Source: Pseudorasbora parva (Eukaryota > Chordata > Actinopteri > Cypriniformes > Gobionidae). Taken from it: a stretch of DNA of 64,000 nucleotides. Location: assembly GCF_024679245.1 (NCBI RefSeq), contig NC_090178.1, positions 17,858,213 to 17,922,212 on the forward strand, in the 5' to 3' direction. Of the stretch, positions 13,200 through 23,565 are shown piece by piece. Within the stretch, counting starts at the first letter, position 1, and the number at the start of each line of letters is the position of its first letter. Made by a program: the position numbers and the translations under genes. The notes under the pieces were generated by a model that ran no database searches, was not told where the DNA came from, and worked only from the letters and a program-made list of their open reading frames with translations.

Positions 13200-13796
13200 A
13201 TCATCTTTTTCTGCGTTTTAATTAGATCTCCACATACTGTATGAATTATCAACCCTCTTATATAACTCATTTAAGTGCTGAAATTAAATGATTCTTCCAG
13301 ACAATAAAATTGGCTCCTTTTGGAAAAAAATTAATGTGTGCAGTGTCCATTTGACTCTTAACGGCCATTAACATCAAATTCATGAGCTAGCTGTCAGATT
13401 GTATTGTTCTCGGGATGGTCAAGTGCAGCAACATTTTGAATGATGATCAAATTATTTCTAGAGAATAAATAAAGCACAGCCTGATTAATGGGTATAGTGT
13501 GATTCCCAAACAAAGGACTCTTATTAGCCAGTGCTTTCAAACCGTTCAAGCCGAACATGTAATGAAAAAAAGAAATGTAATAATGGGAGTTTCATAAAAA
13601 TATCTAATATTTTATAGGATGAATGTGACATTTCACTAACACGTGGTGTCCAACACATACTCTTTCATCTAGTTGCTTTGAACAGATTAAATTGAATTGT
13701 AAGCTTTCAAGTCACTTACTGTTTTCATGAGCAGTCATTGCTGTCACTTGAGTATTAGTTTCTTTCCATATTCTGAGGTCTTATTTTACAAAGTCC

Positions 13797-14055
13797 TAGC
13801 CTGACAAGCCAGACCCACATCAAGATGTTTGGTCTGGAAACTCACCATTGATAGGGCTCAATCCGAGGGGCGGGATAAACGGTTGTCTTTCAAACTCCCT
13901 CTGCACGTGATAGGATAACGCTACAACCAACCAGAGCAATGTGAAGAGGAGCTAGTTGGCCTGACCAGAGTTTGGTTTTTACAGCTCCGAAGTGTAAAGA
14001 CATTCGCGGCAGATTAGATTTGCTGCCACTAGGGTGCGTCTAGATTTCTAGGCTA
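13797..14055. mobile_element. MITE with 9-bp target-site duplication
   Basis: A 259-bp GC-richer insert beginning tagcctgacaagccag and ending agatttctaggcta. It is flanked directly by acaaagtcc at 13788-13796 and again at 14056-14064, a perfect 9-bp direct repeat. Only the outer 6 bp (tagcct / aggcta) are cleanly inverted. The duplication length would fit a family making 8-10 bp duplications (hAT or Mutator-like), but the superfamily cannot be fixed from this copy. Confidence 0.75.
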
Positions 14056-14688
14056 ACAAAGTCCAGCTAGTATTTTTTTTTAATAAAGTATCTTTTTTCT
14101 TCTATGATACACAGGGTGCTTTGTTTCAACTAGCCTTGTCACCTAGGATATTCTCTCTGTTACTTTTAAACCCAGTCCTTTGTGGTTTCCTATTTAGTCT
14201 TTTGTCTAGTTGTTCTGATCCTGTTCCTCAGTGTGCTGATGAAAAGCTGGAGAGACTTATTTTGAAGTACAAAGAGATGATGACAGACCATTTTGCACTG
14301 ATAAAGGAAAGTGTTAAACATAAAAAAGAATAAAAAAATACAAAAAACAGACACAGGGTTGATGTACTTGAGAACAGATTAGGAGCCTGACCACGGAGTG
14401 AGTGCTTGGAGGGATTGACTGCATAGTATTTGCCCGGCCTTGACTCTCTCTTGGCCACAAGCTCTCTGAATTTTTATTTAACATACATTAACAATTGGAT
14501 CTTCAGAGTCTATATCATTTAATAAAAGATAGGATGCCTTCCCCTAATTTAAATAAGATATAACCCCAGTTATGGGGGTGTTGACTCTGACGTTCAGGTT
14601 TGGCCGATGACATCTTATTTCCTCTGTCTGTTTAAAAAAAAAACCATTGAAATTAAAGTTTTGTGGTGTCATATGTGCCATAGTGCAC

Positions 14689-14874
14689 TACGCTGTAAAA
14701 AAATAAATAAAATAATGGCTCCAATTGAAAATTTTCTAGTAACTGATCACATCTAAATTTTTAATTTGGCCGAATTGAAATTCTGTGAATTAATGCAAAA
14801 ATTAAGGTTAATTCACAGAAATTTGATTCGGCCAAGTGAAAAATTTAGATGTGATCAGTCACTTTTACAGTGTA
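14689..14874. mobile_element. palindromic MITE, 186 bp
   Basis: The ends are tacgctgtaaaa and ttttacagtgta, flanked by TA. The interior is a near-continuous inverted repeat: gatcacatctaaatttt with gaattgaaat on the left is mirrored by gtgaaaaatttagatgtgatc on the right. No coding capacity. TA flanks and acactgtaaaa-type ends are typical of small Tc1/mariner-type MITEs in fish; that attribution is inference. Confidence 0.75.
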
Positions 14875-15830
14875 CTAAAGATTGGCAAAACTGACCTTTA
14901 GCTGATAGACAATTTAATTTACAGTCTTTCTTTTCTGGGAAAACACTGCAAAAATATAAATAATAACTCTCACTGTGCTACACCCCCCCCCCCAATCATA
15001 ATCTTTCTTGGATAAAAAATATTACAATTATTATCATGGTTTATGGCTGTGACTTAGCTAATCTGCTTTTTTAGAGGGAATGCGCCCTACATGCACTACA
15101 TCAATAAAGCTAGAAGCAATAAAAGCAGCCAGTGATAAAAGTTATCTTCAATATGAATAATCTCCTTGTATGTCACTTTGACCGTTACACAAATAGCAGC
15201 TCTTTTTTATTTAACAGAATGTACACTTTAAATTGATGGATTAGACAGCGCTTTTGTACCATTGTTAGAGGTCGGGACCGAATTCAACGCTGCCTTTTTC
15301 ACTGCAAGTCCAACACCTGCAGTCCAGGCCTGTAAAGATTTCACTTACTGTTTAGAACGGGACTATTAATGTCCACCAACCATCTTAGACCCTGCTGGGC
15401 TGAAAGAACATTTTACGACCTTACCAGAAAGCATTGAAAAGCCCACCTTTTACAACTTTTAGACATTGTTAGCTTAGTGGACCACATTGACAAGCATTCT
15501 GAAAATAGAATTGGATGCAGAGGAAGGGGAAGGGGAATTTCACTGGTACATGATTTGTTTGTGTCCCACAGCTATGGCAACCCTTCTTACAATCATCTCA
15601 CTTAACACAGCAGGGTCAAAAGTCAGATTGCAATTTCTAACAATTAAAGGAAGTAGATGGCTTTGGATTGCTGTTTTTACCGAATTTGCTTCTCTGTTGC
15701 TCTGCTGGATTGTGGATTTGCAGATATGAATAGTGACAATAAACAATGCTGCTTTGTGTAAAAGTATACTTTAAGACATCGAAGACATGCACATTCAGTC
15801 AGCTGCAAAAACAATTCATAAAGATAAATT
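14875..15830. other. gene-free DNA
   Basis: There is a C-run at about 14981-14992. The 80-codon plus frame at 15487-15729 has hydrophobic stretches but no recognisable family and no promoter or splice context. I do not call it. Confidence 0.5.
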
Positions 15831-16623
15831 GGTAACACTTTACAATATGGGTGCACAAATATGCATTAATTCATGCTTAACAAATGCACAGATAATCATG
15901 AGTTAATGTATTACTAATGGTGAACTAACCCATTTATTAATGATTACTGCATCAATAACTAATGAAAATTATATATGATTAATAGATTAAGTAATCTTTA
16001 ATTTGTTATTAGTTAAATGTGTCATAATGTATTAATTCCATAATAACACATTAAAATAACTAATGATTTAAATGAGTGTGTTAATTACCACAAGGGGTCA
16101 AAGCCATGCATTTCAACTGTCAGTTGTCTGCTTTAATTAATCATTAGCTAATGATTTATAAAGGTATCATTATGTTATGAATTTACTTGTTGGGGCACAT
16201 GACTATTAACTAATTGATTAAGTAATGTTCTAGTGGTTATGAGTTTTGAATTAATTTTGAATTAGTTAATAGTCATGTGCCCCAACAAGTAAAGTCATAG
16301 CATAATGACACCTTAATAAATCATTAGCTAACAACTGACAACTGACAGTTGAAATGCATGGCTATGACAACTTGTCGTAATTAAAACATTAATTTACATC
16401 ATTAGTTATTTTAATGTGTTATTAAGGAATTAATACATTATGACACATTTAACTAATAACAATTTAATGATTACTTAATCTATTAATCAAATAGAATCTT
16501 CATTAGTTGCTGATGCAGTAATCATTAATAAATGGGTTAGTTCACCATTAGTAATACATTAACTCATGATTATCTGAGCATTAATTAATGCATATTAGTG
16601 CACCCGTATTGTAAAGTGTTACC
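15831..16623. mobile_element. 793-bp perfect-ends hairpin element with 7-8 bp TSD
   Basis: It starts ggtaacactttacaat and ends attgtaaagtgttacc, and the inverted similarity continues almost to the centre near 16230, giving arms of about 370-390 bp. Matched landmarks include the word gttggggcacatgactatta on the left and its complement on the right. The left flank is gataaatt and the right flank gataaatc, a 7-bp (8 with one mismatch) target-site duplication. This suggests a hAT-type non-autonomous element. No coding capacity. Confidence 0.88.
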
Positions 16624-16972
16624 GATAAATCTGTGTGCCTGCCCTTTTGTTTTTGTGGAAAAAAAGTTTTATGTTTTCTATGACAATTCATCAAGTATTT
16701 CTGACATTTCAGAGAGAAACGAGTAGAAAAAAATAAATGCAATAAAAGAAAACAATGCTGTTGACATCATCTTTTCAAACTCACCACAATGACTTGACCT
16801 TGTTGAAAAGACCAGTTTACACTACATGTCCTTTCCGGTGTTACAGACATAGTGACAATTAATTTGTTGCAATAAAAATGCTAATCTTTTTGTCCTCTGA
16901 TTCAGTTGAGTGCAAATATAGTGATTTCTTTTTGCTCCAGCTTAGGAGGTAAAAAAATGCATCCTTATAACT

Positions 16973-17786
16973 TTAAAGGGTACATAACACACAGTTTCTG
17001 CCAGTTTCATGTTAATCTTGAGTACCTTTGGAGTAGTATTGCATCCTTCATATCGCCGAAGAGTCTTAGGCCTTGTCCACACGAAGCCAGCGCTTTCCTA
17101 ATCCGATCATTTTTTTTCCTCGTTTCAAGAAATATCTGCGTCCACACGGGATTAAGAAAACGGACTAAAAACGATGTAGTTTGTATGCCAGGCCAGTGTG
17201 TGGCGCTGTAATTCTGCCACAGAAATACACTAAAAACAGAGAAGAAGAGTTGTGGCTAGCAGGGGTATAGCAGTGGTCGGAGGTGAGCCAAAATCTCACA
17301 ATTAAATAACAATAAATACATTTGCTACTTAACAGATGTGTTTTATTAATGCCTACACCTACCCCAACCCTAAACATACCCTTACAGTAATGCAGATACG
17401 GTAATTAAATGCCGCGATATTGATGTGCGCATGCCCAGTGCCCGTAGTTGTATCCCTTAAACTCTTCACCGTGCTGGACGTAGTGTGATGACATCACCGT
17501 TTCAGAAAATATACGGATTCGCTGTACACACGAAGACGGAAGATGACCGTTTTCAGATTTATCCGCTTTGGGACCCAGCTTAGAAAAATATCGGATTCAT
17601 GCTACAAAACACCGGATCCGTGTGGACGAAACGCTGATACGGTACAAAATGTATACGTATACAGCTAAACGCGTCTCCGTGTGGACGGGGCCTTAAGTTT
17701 GATCATATTTATAAAAGACAGATAGGCTGTACCGATTCTTTTCCGAAAACAGTCAAGCTTGTGGTGGAGGCCTGCAGTAGGCGGTG

Positions 17787-17787
<1 letters not shown>
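16973..17787. mobile_element. TTAA-type transposon end, interrupted by a MITE
   Basis: Starting at TTAA (16973-16976), the sequence up to 17068 and again from 17693 to about 17787 matches the reverse complement of the right end of the complete element at 31682-32886. Shared landmarks include cttgagtacct, gtagtattgcatccttcata and aggctgtaccga. The MITE at 17069-17692 sits inside it. The inner end is cut off where the next repeat begins (about 17787), so this is a one-sided fragment. Confidence 0.75.
17069..17692. mobile_element. Harbinger-type MITE with TTA target-site duplication
   Basis: The left end ggccttgtccacacg and the right end cgtgtggacggggcc are inverted copies. TTA directly flanks both sides (17066-17068 and 17693-17695), the 3-bp duplication typical of PIF/Harbinger elements. 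Joining the flanks at one TTA restores continuity of the surrounding TTAA element, which confirms the boundaries. The 624-bp interior includes a second sub-terminal copy of the gtccacacg word at about 17130 and no intact transposase. A truncated relative lies at 49227-49496 in the opposite orientation. Confidence 0.85.
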
Positions 17788-18112
<325 letters not shown>

Positions 18113-18697
18113 ATGGACGTAGTGTCCGTGACGTAAAGTAGGGGCGAGCTGGGCATTGCTATCTTGCTAGGGCGTCATTGTGCATCACGCCTGGATAACA
18201 GAAAATAGGTGACGCAATGACTATAGACGGCGGATAAATGGCTATCCACCTGTCACTCAAAGTAACCGCGCCCTTAATTATTTTAACTTATTTTAATTAT
18301 ATAACTTTAAGGCTTTATATAGCGTAAATAAATGAGTTATAAATTCACCCCCCTCACAGTTGTCATGAAGGACAAAATTAGCCTTATAGGCCAAATCCAC
18401 AATTTGTACCAGGCTGTAAACATGTTTTTTTCTGCTGTAAAGTTGGGAATTTTAACATGGGACTCAATGAGATTCTGCTCCCTGTCGAGATTCAATGAGA
18501 TTCTGGAGCCTGTCCCTAGTGACCAGTCGAGGAATTGCAGTTTAAATGACTTCCGTATTGGCTTCAAGAGAGATCGCGGGAGGTTGCCGCTTGGTCAACT
18601 CGCTCTGATTGACGTGCGCACACGCTTATCCATGAGAAGTGCCCATACAAGCAATTCCGCTCTTTATGATGTCATACAGGGCAAAAAAAAAAAAAAA
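18113..18697. repeat. dispersed fish repeat
   Basis: This block begins tggacgtagtgtccgtgacg and includes ctgtaaagttgggaatttta and gaggaattgcagtttaaatg. I recognise these words as a common cyprinid interspersed repeat. It ends near an A-tract at about 18684-18700. Terminal repeats and duplications are not resolved. The 149-codon frame at 18332-18781 crosses the A-tract and is not a gene. Confidence 0.55.
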
Positions 18698-20307
18698 AAC
18701 ACCTTTATGAAACTGATGGAATGTATTTGGCAAAGAAATACTCTGTCATACAGTGTAAATAAGTCAGAAGGCATGAAATAGTCAAACGGTCAAAATAAAT
18801 ATAGTCTGATGTTCAGGATCAAAGTTTTTGTTCGGTTTGAGTTTGTTTTGTAGAAGGATCATGCAGGAGCTTGATTCAGAGCAGATCAAAGAACTGAGAG
18901 CAAAAGCCATCAATGTCCTTATTGCATATCTCTTTTTCTTGTTTTCTCTTTCCTTTAATCTTATCATTGAATTCCTTGTGGCACTTTGCCTTCAGCAGTG
19001 TTTTCATCCAACTGTAGCAAAAGACTTATAGAACTTAAAGAATGTATATTATAATATACATAATTCACAATTTAGTTAAATATTTAAAGATGTTTCGCAA
19101 AATATTTTCTTTATTGGATTCTTTATGGAGCTGTCTGCATACTTTCAGTTTGCTGAATTCAGGTTTCTGCATTTTTGCTTTAAGATGTAACAGTAAGGGA
19201 AAGACAATATTATGTTTAATTTTGCCTTCTAATTGGTGAGTGCAAAAAGATACAGATAATGTTACAGATAAAAAATAAAAAGATACAGATAAACACATAT
19301 TTATTATATTAATTCATCACAATAAAAATGAGCCTTTTAAACATGGAAAAATATAGCAGCTATATTTTAAGGGATATATAATTAAAAATTGATGCCATCC
19401 AAAAATAAACGTATAAAATAAAATAAAAGTATAAAACATAAAAAAATATATTTAAAATAAATATTTAAAAATTATATCTTTCCACTGGAATATCACCAGA
19501 CAACATTTTTTTTTTGTGTATTTGTGGCCTCGATTAAATTATAGTTTCTTGTTATTAAAAAAAAAAAACAGCCCAATAAGATAATTACCAGAACTTGTGA
19601 TGTATTACTCTTTAAAGATCACAGTTTTTCATCACCATTTTATAATTTTGCTAAATATAAGCCAGCCATAAAATCAGAAATCTTTTTTCCTTTCCTGGTG
19701 TTGAGAGATAAGTGGAGAAGTGATGTGATTGTGTGTTGTTAGATCACATCACATATTGATGGTTTTATCATTGAGTGTTGTGTTTAAAATCTCTGTGGAA
19801 ATTATCAAGCGGGGAAGTCAAGAATCTGAGTCATCGTTCTGGTACCATAAGTTTGCTTACCACTAAAACGCCCACAATTCATAAAACACAGCGCTGGTTT
19901 GTAGCCAGACAGTGTATTATTGATGGAGGGGGATTTCTGCACTTGCTTTACTTTGCTGATGTTCACAATGATGTTTACTGATGCAGTCTTCGCTTTTGTT
20001 TGTACATGTGAGTCACACTCTCCTCCAGCTGCTGAAGAACTGAAGAATTTTAGTTCTTTATCTTTATTATTGATCACTGTTCAAGAACATATTTTTGGCA
20101 TTTGGCATGATCTCACATGTTAATGGTGCACATGTGGATCTTGCTTATTGCACTTTCCTAAAGGTTTACACGTGTTTGTCTTTCTGCATTTGAGGTGATT
20201 TGCTTCTTGTATTTGTGATATGTTATACTTTCCATTAAACTACATTTTTTTAAGCAAACCAGAACCGATGAAATTTGTTCTGAAGAACCTCATGCAATGT
20301 CATCATA
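18698..20307. other. gene-free AT-rich DNA
   Basis: No exon, RNA or bounded repeat recognised. Overlapping open frames on both strands at 19775-20123 show no domain. Confidence 0.5.
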
Positions 20308-20503
20308 GTTCCCTTTTGTTCAGTCACTCCGATTAACGTCAGTGACTGACAAATGGGGGTTTCGCTTAGAAGCCTATCATCTTCGAGATCTAGAAAGTGC
20401 CCAATGGCAGTGCCAATGCCATGGGCATGTGAGATTTGCATGCGTAACTCCACCTACCCACGTGAGTATAAGGAAGTAGCTGGCATGATCACATTATATT
20501 TTA
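20308..20503 (+). repeat. DIRS copy 1 left inverted terminal repeat with TATA-like promoter
   Basis: It begins gttcccttttgttcagtcac, the sequence found at the head-to-tail join inside copy 2 (62785 onwards). It then continues through gtcagtgactgac and atgggggtttcgc to gaagtagctggcatg, in parallel with 62513-62670. A degenerate TATA (gagtataagg at about 20464) sits where copy 2 has tatataa. In DIRS elements the terminal repeat carries the promoter; that role here is inference. Confidence 0.8.
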
Positions 20504-20750
20504 GCTTGTGATCCAAGGGTTACATACCTCTTCACTCCAAAAGCCTTCTGAGTTATCTGTCAGTTCTTCGAGACGACAAGACCTTCCAGTCGGTGTTGTT
20601 GTCAACGGCGCGTTCCAGCGATAGCATACTTCCTGCCTGCTGGTCAGAGGATACGGTATCCAGTTGGTGTGTGGTCCCTGGGTGCTTCGGCATCGACTGT
20701 GAGGTTATCCTCTCACAAAAAGAGCTCACACGTGGCACATCCTTTTCAGG

Positions 20751-20968
20751 ATGTCTCACCCAAGTGCTTCTGGGTGTGGCCGGTCTCTGCCGCCTTCCGA
20801 TGGGCACTTGCACTGTCTGACGTATTTGGGCTTTCAGCAGGCTCAGGCAGTGCTTGTGGATGAGTCGTGTTCCCACTTCGGGAATATGGCCATCTCCGGG
20901 TTGCAGTCGAGACTCAATGAGCTCCGTGCGGCCGCCGGAGTGAGAGTCCCCTCCTCCCCGCTTCCGGG
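20751..20968 (+). pseudogene. DIRS gag remnant
   Basis: The frame contains the pattern HCLTYLGFQQAQAVLVDESC followed by SHFG and LQSRL. Gag proteins of fish DIRS elements have a conserved cluster of the form His-x-x-Cys-x-x-Cys-Leu-Gly...Cys-x-His-Cys near the N-terminus. Here two of the Cys positions are Tyr and Phe, so the putative metal-binding cluster is lost. Only this N-terminal part remains, and it is followed within about 15 bases by RT sequence, so most of gag is deleted. The family assignment rests on pattern memory. Confidence 0.55.
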
Positions 20969-20982
20969 CTGTCCGCTACACC

Positions 20983-22054
20983 ATGGTGGGGTCTAATGCC
21001 CCTGTCATGCGTGCAGAGATCGCTACCCTACTGGTGAAGGGCGCGATCGAGGCCGTCCCTCCAGCCGAGATGAAGTCCGGCTTCTACAGCCCTTACTTTA
21101 TTGTACCCAATAAAACCTGTGGATTATGGCCAACCCTGGACCTTCTCAGGCTTCCGTTCAGGATGTTGACTGCGAAACGCCTTTTCGAATGCATTCGTCC
21201 ACGCGATTGGTTTGCAGCGATCGACCTGAAGCACGCATACTTCCATGTGTCCATCCTTCCACTACACAGACCGTTCCTATGGTTTGCGTTTCGAAGGGCG
21301 GGCATATCAGTTTGCTGTACTCCCATTCGGGCTAGCTCTGTCCCCTCGCGTCTTCACGAAGATTGTCGAGGCAGCCCTTGCGCCACTCAGGCAGCAGGGG
21401 GTTTGCATCCGGAACTATCTCGACGACTGGCTCATACTGGGCCACTCTCGGGAGCAGGTGTGCGAACACAGAGATCTGGTTCTCCACCACTTAGCCCATC
21501 TGGGCCTTCGGGTCAACCTGGTCTGGTCGAACCTCAGCTTTCTACGGGCAGGTATTCCCTTAGAACGAGTTTCCAGGCATGTTGTTTTATCAACAGATGC
21601 TTCCACTACGGGTTGGGGTGCCATGTGCAATGGACATGCTGCCGCGGGCTCCTGGACAGAGAGCCAGCGCCGCCTGCATGTCAATTGCCTCGAGTTGCTG
21701 GCGGTTCGGTTCGCCCTGCACCGCTTCCGAGCATTGCTGAAGGGTCAACATGTACTAGTCAGGTCGGACAACACGGCCATTGTAGCGTACATCAACCACC
21801 AGGGTGGTCTACGCTCCCGCCGCCTGTCTCAACTCGCTCGCCATCTCGTGTTATGGAGTCAGAAGTGCCTGAGGTCCATTCGTGCTGTCCATATCCCGGG
21901 GATCCTGAACCGTGCAGCCGACGAGCTCTCATGGATTCAGCCAATCCTTGGGGAGTGGAGACTCCATCCTGAGTCGGTCCAGCTGATCTGGGATCAGTTC
22001 GAGGATGCGCAGGTAGATCTGTTTGCCCTCTCTGAGGACATTAAAGTTTTCTAA
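20983..22054 (+). pseudogene. DIRS reverse transcriptase / RNase H (frameshifted)
   Basis: The reading begins in one frame (20983-~21295), with the RT fingers (Ser-Pro-Tyr-Phe-Ile-Val-Pro-Asn-Lys) and motif A (RDWFAAIDLKHAYFHV). It shifts to another frame at about 21290-21300 and continues (21245-22054 frame) with the LPFGLALSPRVFTK motif and the catalytic YLDDW at 21416-21430. RNase H motifs follow: Asp in LSTDAST, Glu in CLELLAV, Asp in RSDNTAIVAYIN, then ILNRAADELS. The thumb/connection between RT and RNase H is shorter than usual, indicating an internal deletion near 21560-21580. The RT/RNase H copies the element's RNA into DNA; this copy cannot make a full product. Confidence 0.85.
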
Positions 22055-22077
22055 GTCTAAGTCTAAGTCTAAGTCCC
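22052..22077 (+). repeat. short (gtctaa) hexanucleotide expansion in the DIRS pol ORF
   Basis: About four copies of the hexamer gtctaa interrupt the pol reading frame just after the VDLFAL stretch and bring in stop codons. This is a local slippage expansion inside the dead element. Confidence 0.8.
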
Positions 22078-22430
22078 ACGACTTGTCCCATTGCAACCTG
22101 TACTATTCCCTTACCGAGGGCACACTAGGCACGGATGCACTGGCGCACAGCTGGCCGCAGGGCCTACGCAAGTATGCATTCCCCCCAGTGAGCCTTCTTG
22201 AACGTGTTCTGTGCAAGGTCAGGGAGGACAAGGAGCAGGTCATCTTGGTCGCCCCGTATTGGCACGGCCAAACCTGGTTCCCAGAATTAGTGCTCCTTGC
22301 GACAGCCCCTCCCTGGCTAATTCCTCTGAGACAGGATCTCCTCTCTCAGAGACGGGGCACCCTGTGGCACCCATGTCCTGATCTTTGGAACCTCTACGTG
22401 TGGCTCCTGGATGGGACGCGGCAGGTTTGA
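22078..22430 (+). pseudogene. DIRS pol C-terminal, Dam-like methyltransferase-type region
   Basis: The frame carries KYAFPPVSLLERVLCKV and then VAPYWHGQTWFPEL. In position (directly after RNase H) and in the pattern PP...V-x-P-x-W...W, this resembles the N6-adenine methyltransferase-like domain that DIRS elements carry and Ngaro elements lack. The VDLFA word upstream of the hexamer expansion is the usual lead-in. The domain is short and degenerate, and I assign it by position and motif memory rather than by alignment. The frame ends at a TGA near 22428-22430. Confidence 0.5.
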
Positions 22431-22431
22431 G

Positions 22432-23405
22432 TACCCTACCACCTCTGGTGGTGGCTACCATCACTTCCGCTAGGGCCGAGTCCATGAGACAGGCCTATGC
22501 GTTGAAGTGGAACCTCTTCATCAGCTGTTGTTCTTCTCGCCAAGAGGAATGGAAATGCCCGATCGGGTCGGTGCTGTCATTTCTCCAAGAAGGGTTGGAT
22601 CGAAGGCTGTCTTCATCCACCCTGAAGGTTTATGTGGCCGCTATTGCCGCCTATCATGACCTCTTGGACGGGAAAACGGTAAGTAAGCACGACCTGGTCA
22701 TCAGGTTCTTGAGGGGCGCTAGGAGACTACATCCTCCTCGTGCTCCTCTCATACCCTCTTGGGACCTCTCAGAGGGCCCCATTTGAGCCTTTGCGGTCAG
22801 TAGATGTTAAGTTCTTGTCTATGAAGACAGCGCTTCTGACCGCGTTGGCCTCCATCAAGAGGGTAGGGGACCTGCAGGCCTTTTCGGTTGATGAAGTGTG
22901 CCTGGAATTCGGGCCGGGCGATTCTCACCTAATCCTGAGGCCTGAATATGTGACCAAGGTTCCCACCACTCCGTTCAGAGACCAGGTGGTGAACCTGCAA
23001 GCGCTGCCCTTGGAGGAGGCAGACCCAGCCTTCGCACTGCTCTGTCCAGTACGTGCTCTCCGCGCTTACGTAGACAGGACGCAGTGTTTCAGGACCTCCG
23101 ACCAGCTCTTTGTCTGTTATGGTGGGAAGCTGAAAGGGAAGGCTCTCTCAAAGCAAAGGTTGTCTCACTGGATTGTGGACACCATTGTTTTGGCATACCA
23201 GCAGCAGGGGCACCCATGGCCCCTTGGGGTTAGGGCACACTCCACTCGGAGTGTGGCCTCCTCTTGGGCTTTAGCGCATGGCGCTCCGCTAACAGACATC
23301 TGTAGAGCTGCAGGCTGGGCGACACTGAACACATTTGCCAGATTCTACAATCTTCGAGTGGAGCCTGTATCCGACTATGTACTCGCCTCTACAATTGGCC
23401 GGTAA
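22432..23405 (+). pseudogene. DIRS tyrosine recombinase (one frameshift)
   Basis: The N-terminal core-binding domain (about 22440-22780) includes SSTLKVYVAAIAAYHDLLDG and FLRGARRL. The catalytic domain (about 22790-23405) has the first Arg in ASIKRVGDLQ, HSTR at 23238-23249, the AGWAT word and the Tyr nucleophile in ARFYNL (Tyr codon 23346-23348), ending at a TAA after the Gly-Arg at 23403-23405. The two domains are in different frames because of one extra T in ccccatttgagcc (22782-22784); copy 2 has ccccattgagcc. The enzyme would integrate a circular DNA intermediate without making a target-site duplication. The catalytic residues survive but the frame is broken. Confidence 0.88.
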
Positions 23406-23443
23406 TGGATTGGCTCAGGTGTCTTCGCTTGCTCGCCATTCCC

Positions 23444-23565
23444 TACCGGGAGAAGAGCCCGTACGGCCCAAACAAGGACCTTCCGCTCTTATTAACGTCA
23501 AGCCGACCCATACTTGAAAAAAACTCTCTGAAACTTGTGAGAAACCGGAAGGAGTATTTTTTGAC
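23444..23565 (-). mobile_element. fragment of a TTAA-type element at the DIRS junction
   Basis: The sequence after the DIRS break (ctaccgggagaagagcccgt, then gccgacccat, aactctctgaaac, accggaaggagta) matches the reverse complement of about 31800-31920 inside the complete TTAA-type element. No terminal repeats are retained. It marks the truncation point of DIRS copy 1. Confidence 0.75.

Larger units (their letters stand above)
20308..23443 (+). mobile_element. degraded DIRS-type tyrosine-recombinase retrotransposon (copy 1)
   Basis: The order on the + strand is: left inverted terminal repeat (20308 to ~20503), gag remnant, reverse transcriptase/RNase H, a methyltransferase-like stretch, and tyrosine recombinase. 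The terminal repeat matches that of the second copy at 62470-62842. The recombinase matches that copy closely. The copy is shorter than intact vertebrate DIRS elements: gag is joined almost directly to RT, the RT thumb is shortened, and several frameshifts are present. The right side stops at about 23443, where sequence from a different TTAA-type repeat takes over, so the right terminal repeat is missing. It is a dead copy. Confidence 0.88.

Noticed and set aside
18332..18781. 149-codon plus ORF
   Set aside because: Lies in a dispersed repeat and passes through an A-tract coding for poly-Lys.
20983..23405. Retrovirus or LTR-retrotransposon pol
   Set aside because: There is a tyrosine recombinase instead of an integrase, YLDDW-type RT and inverted terminal repeats; DIRS fits.
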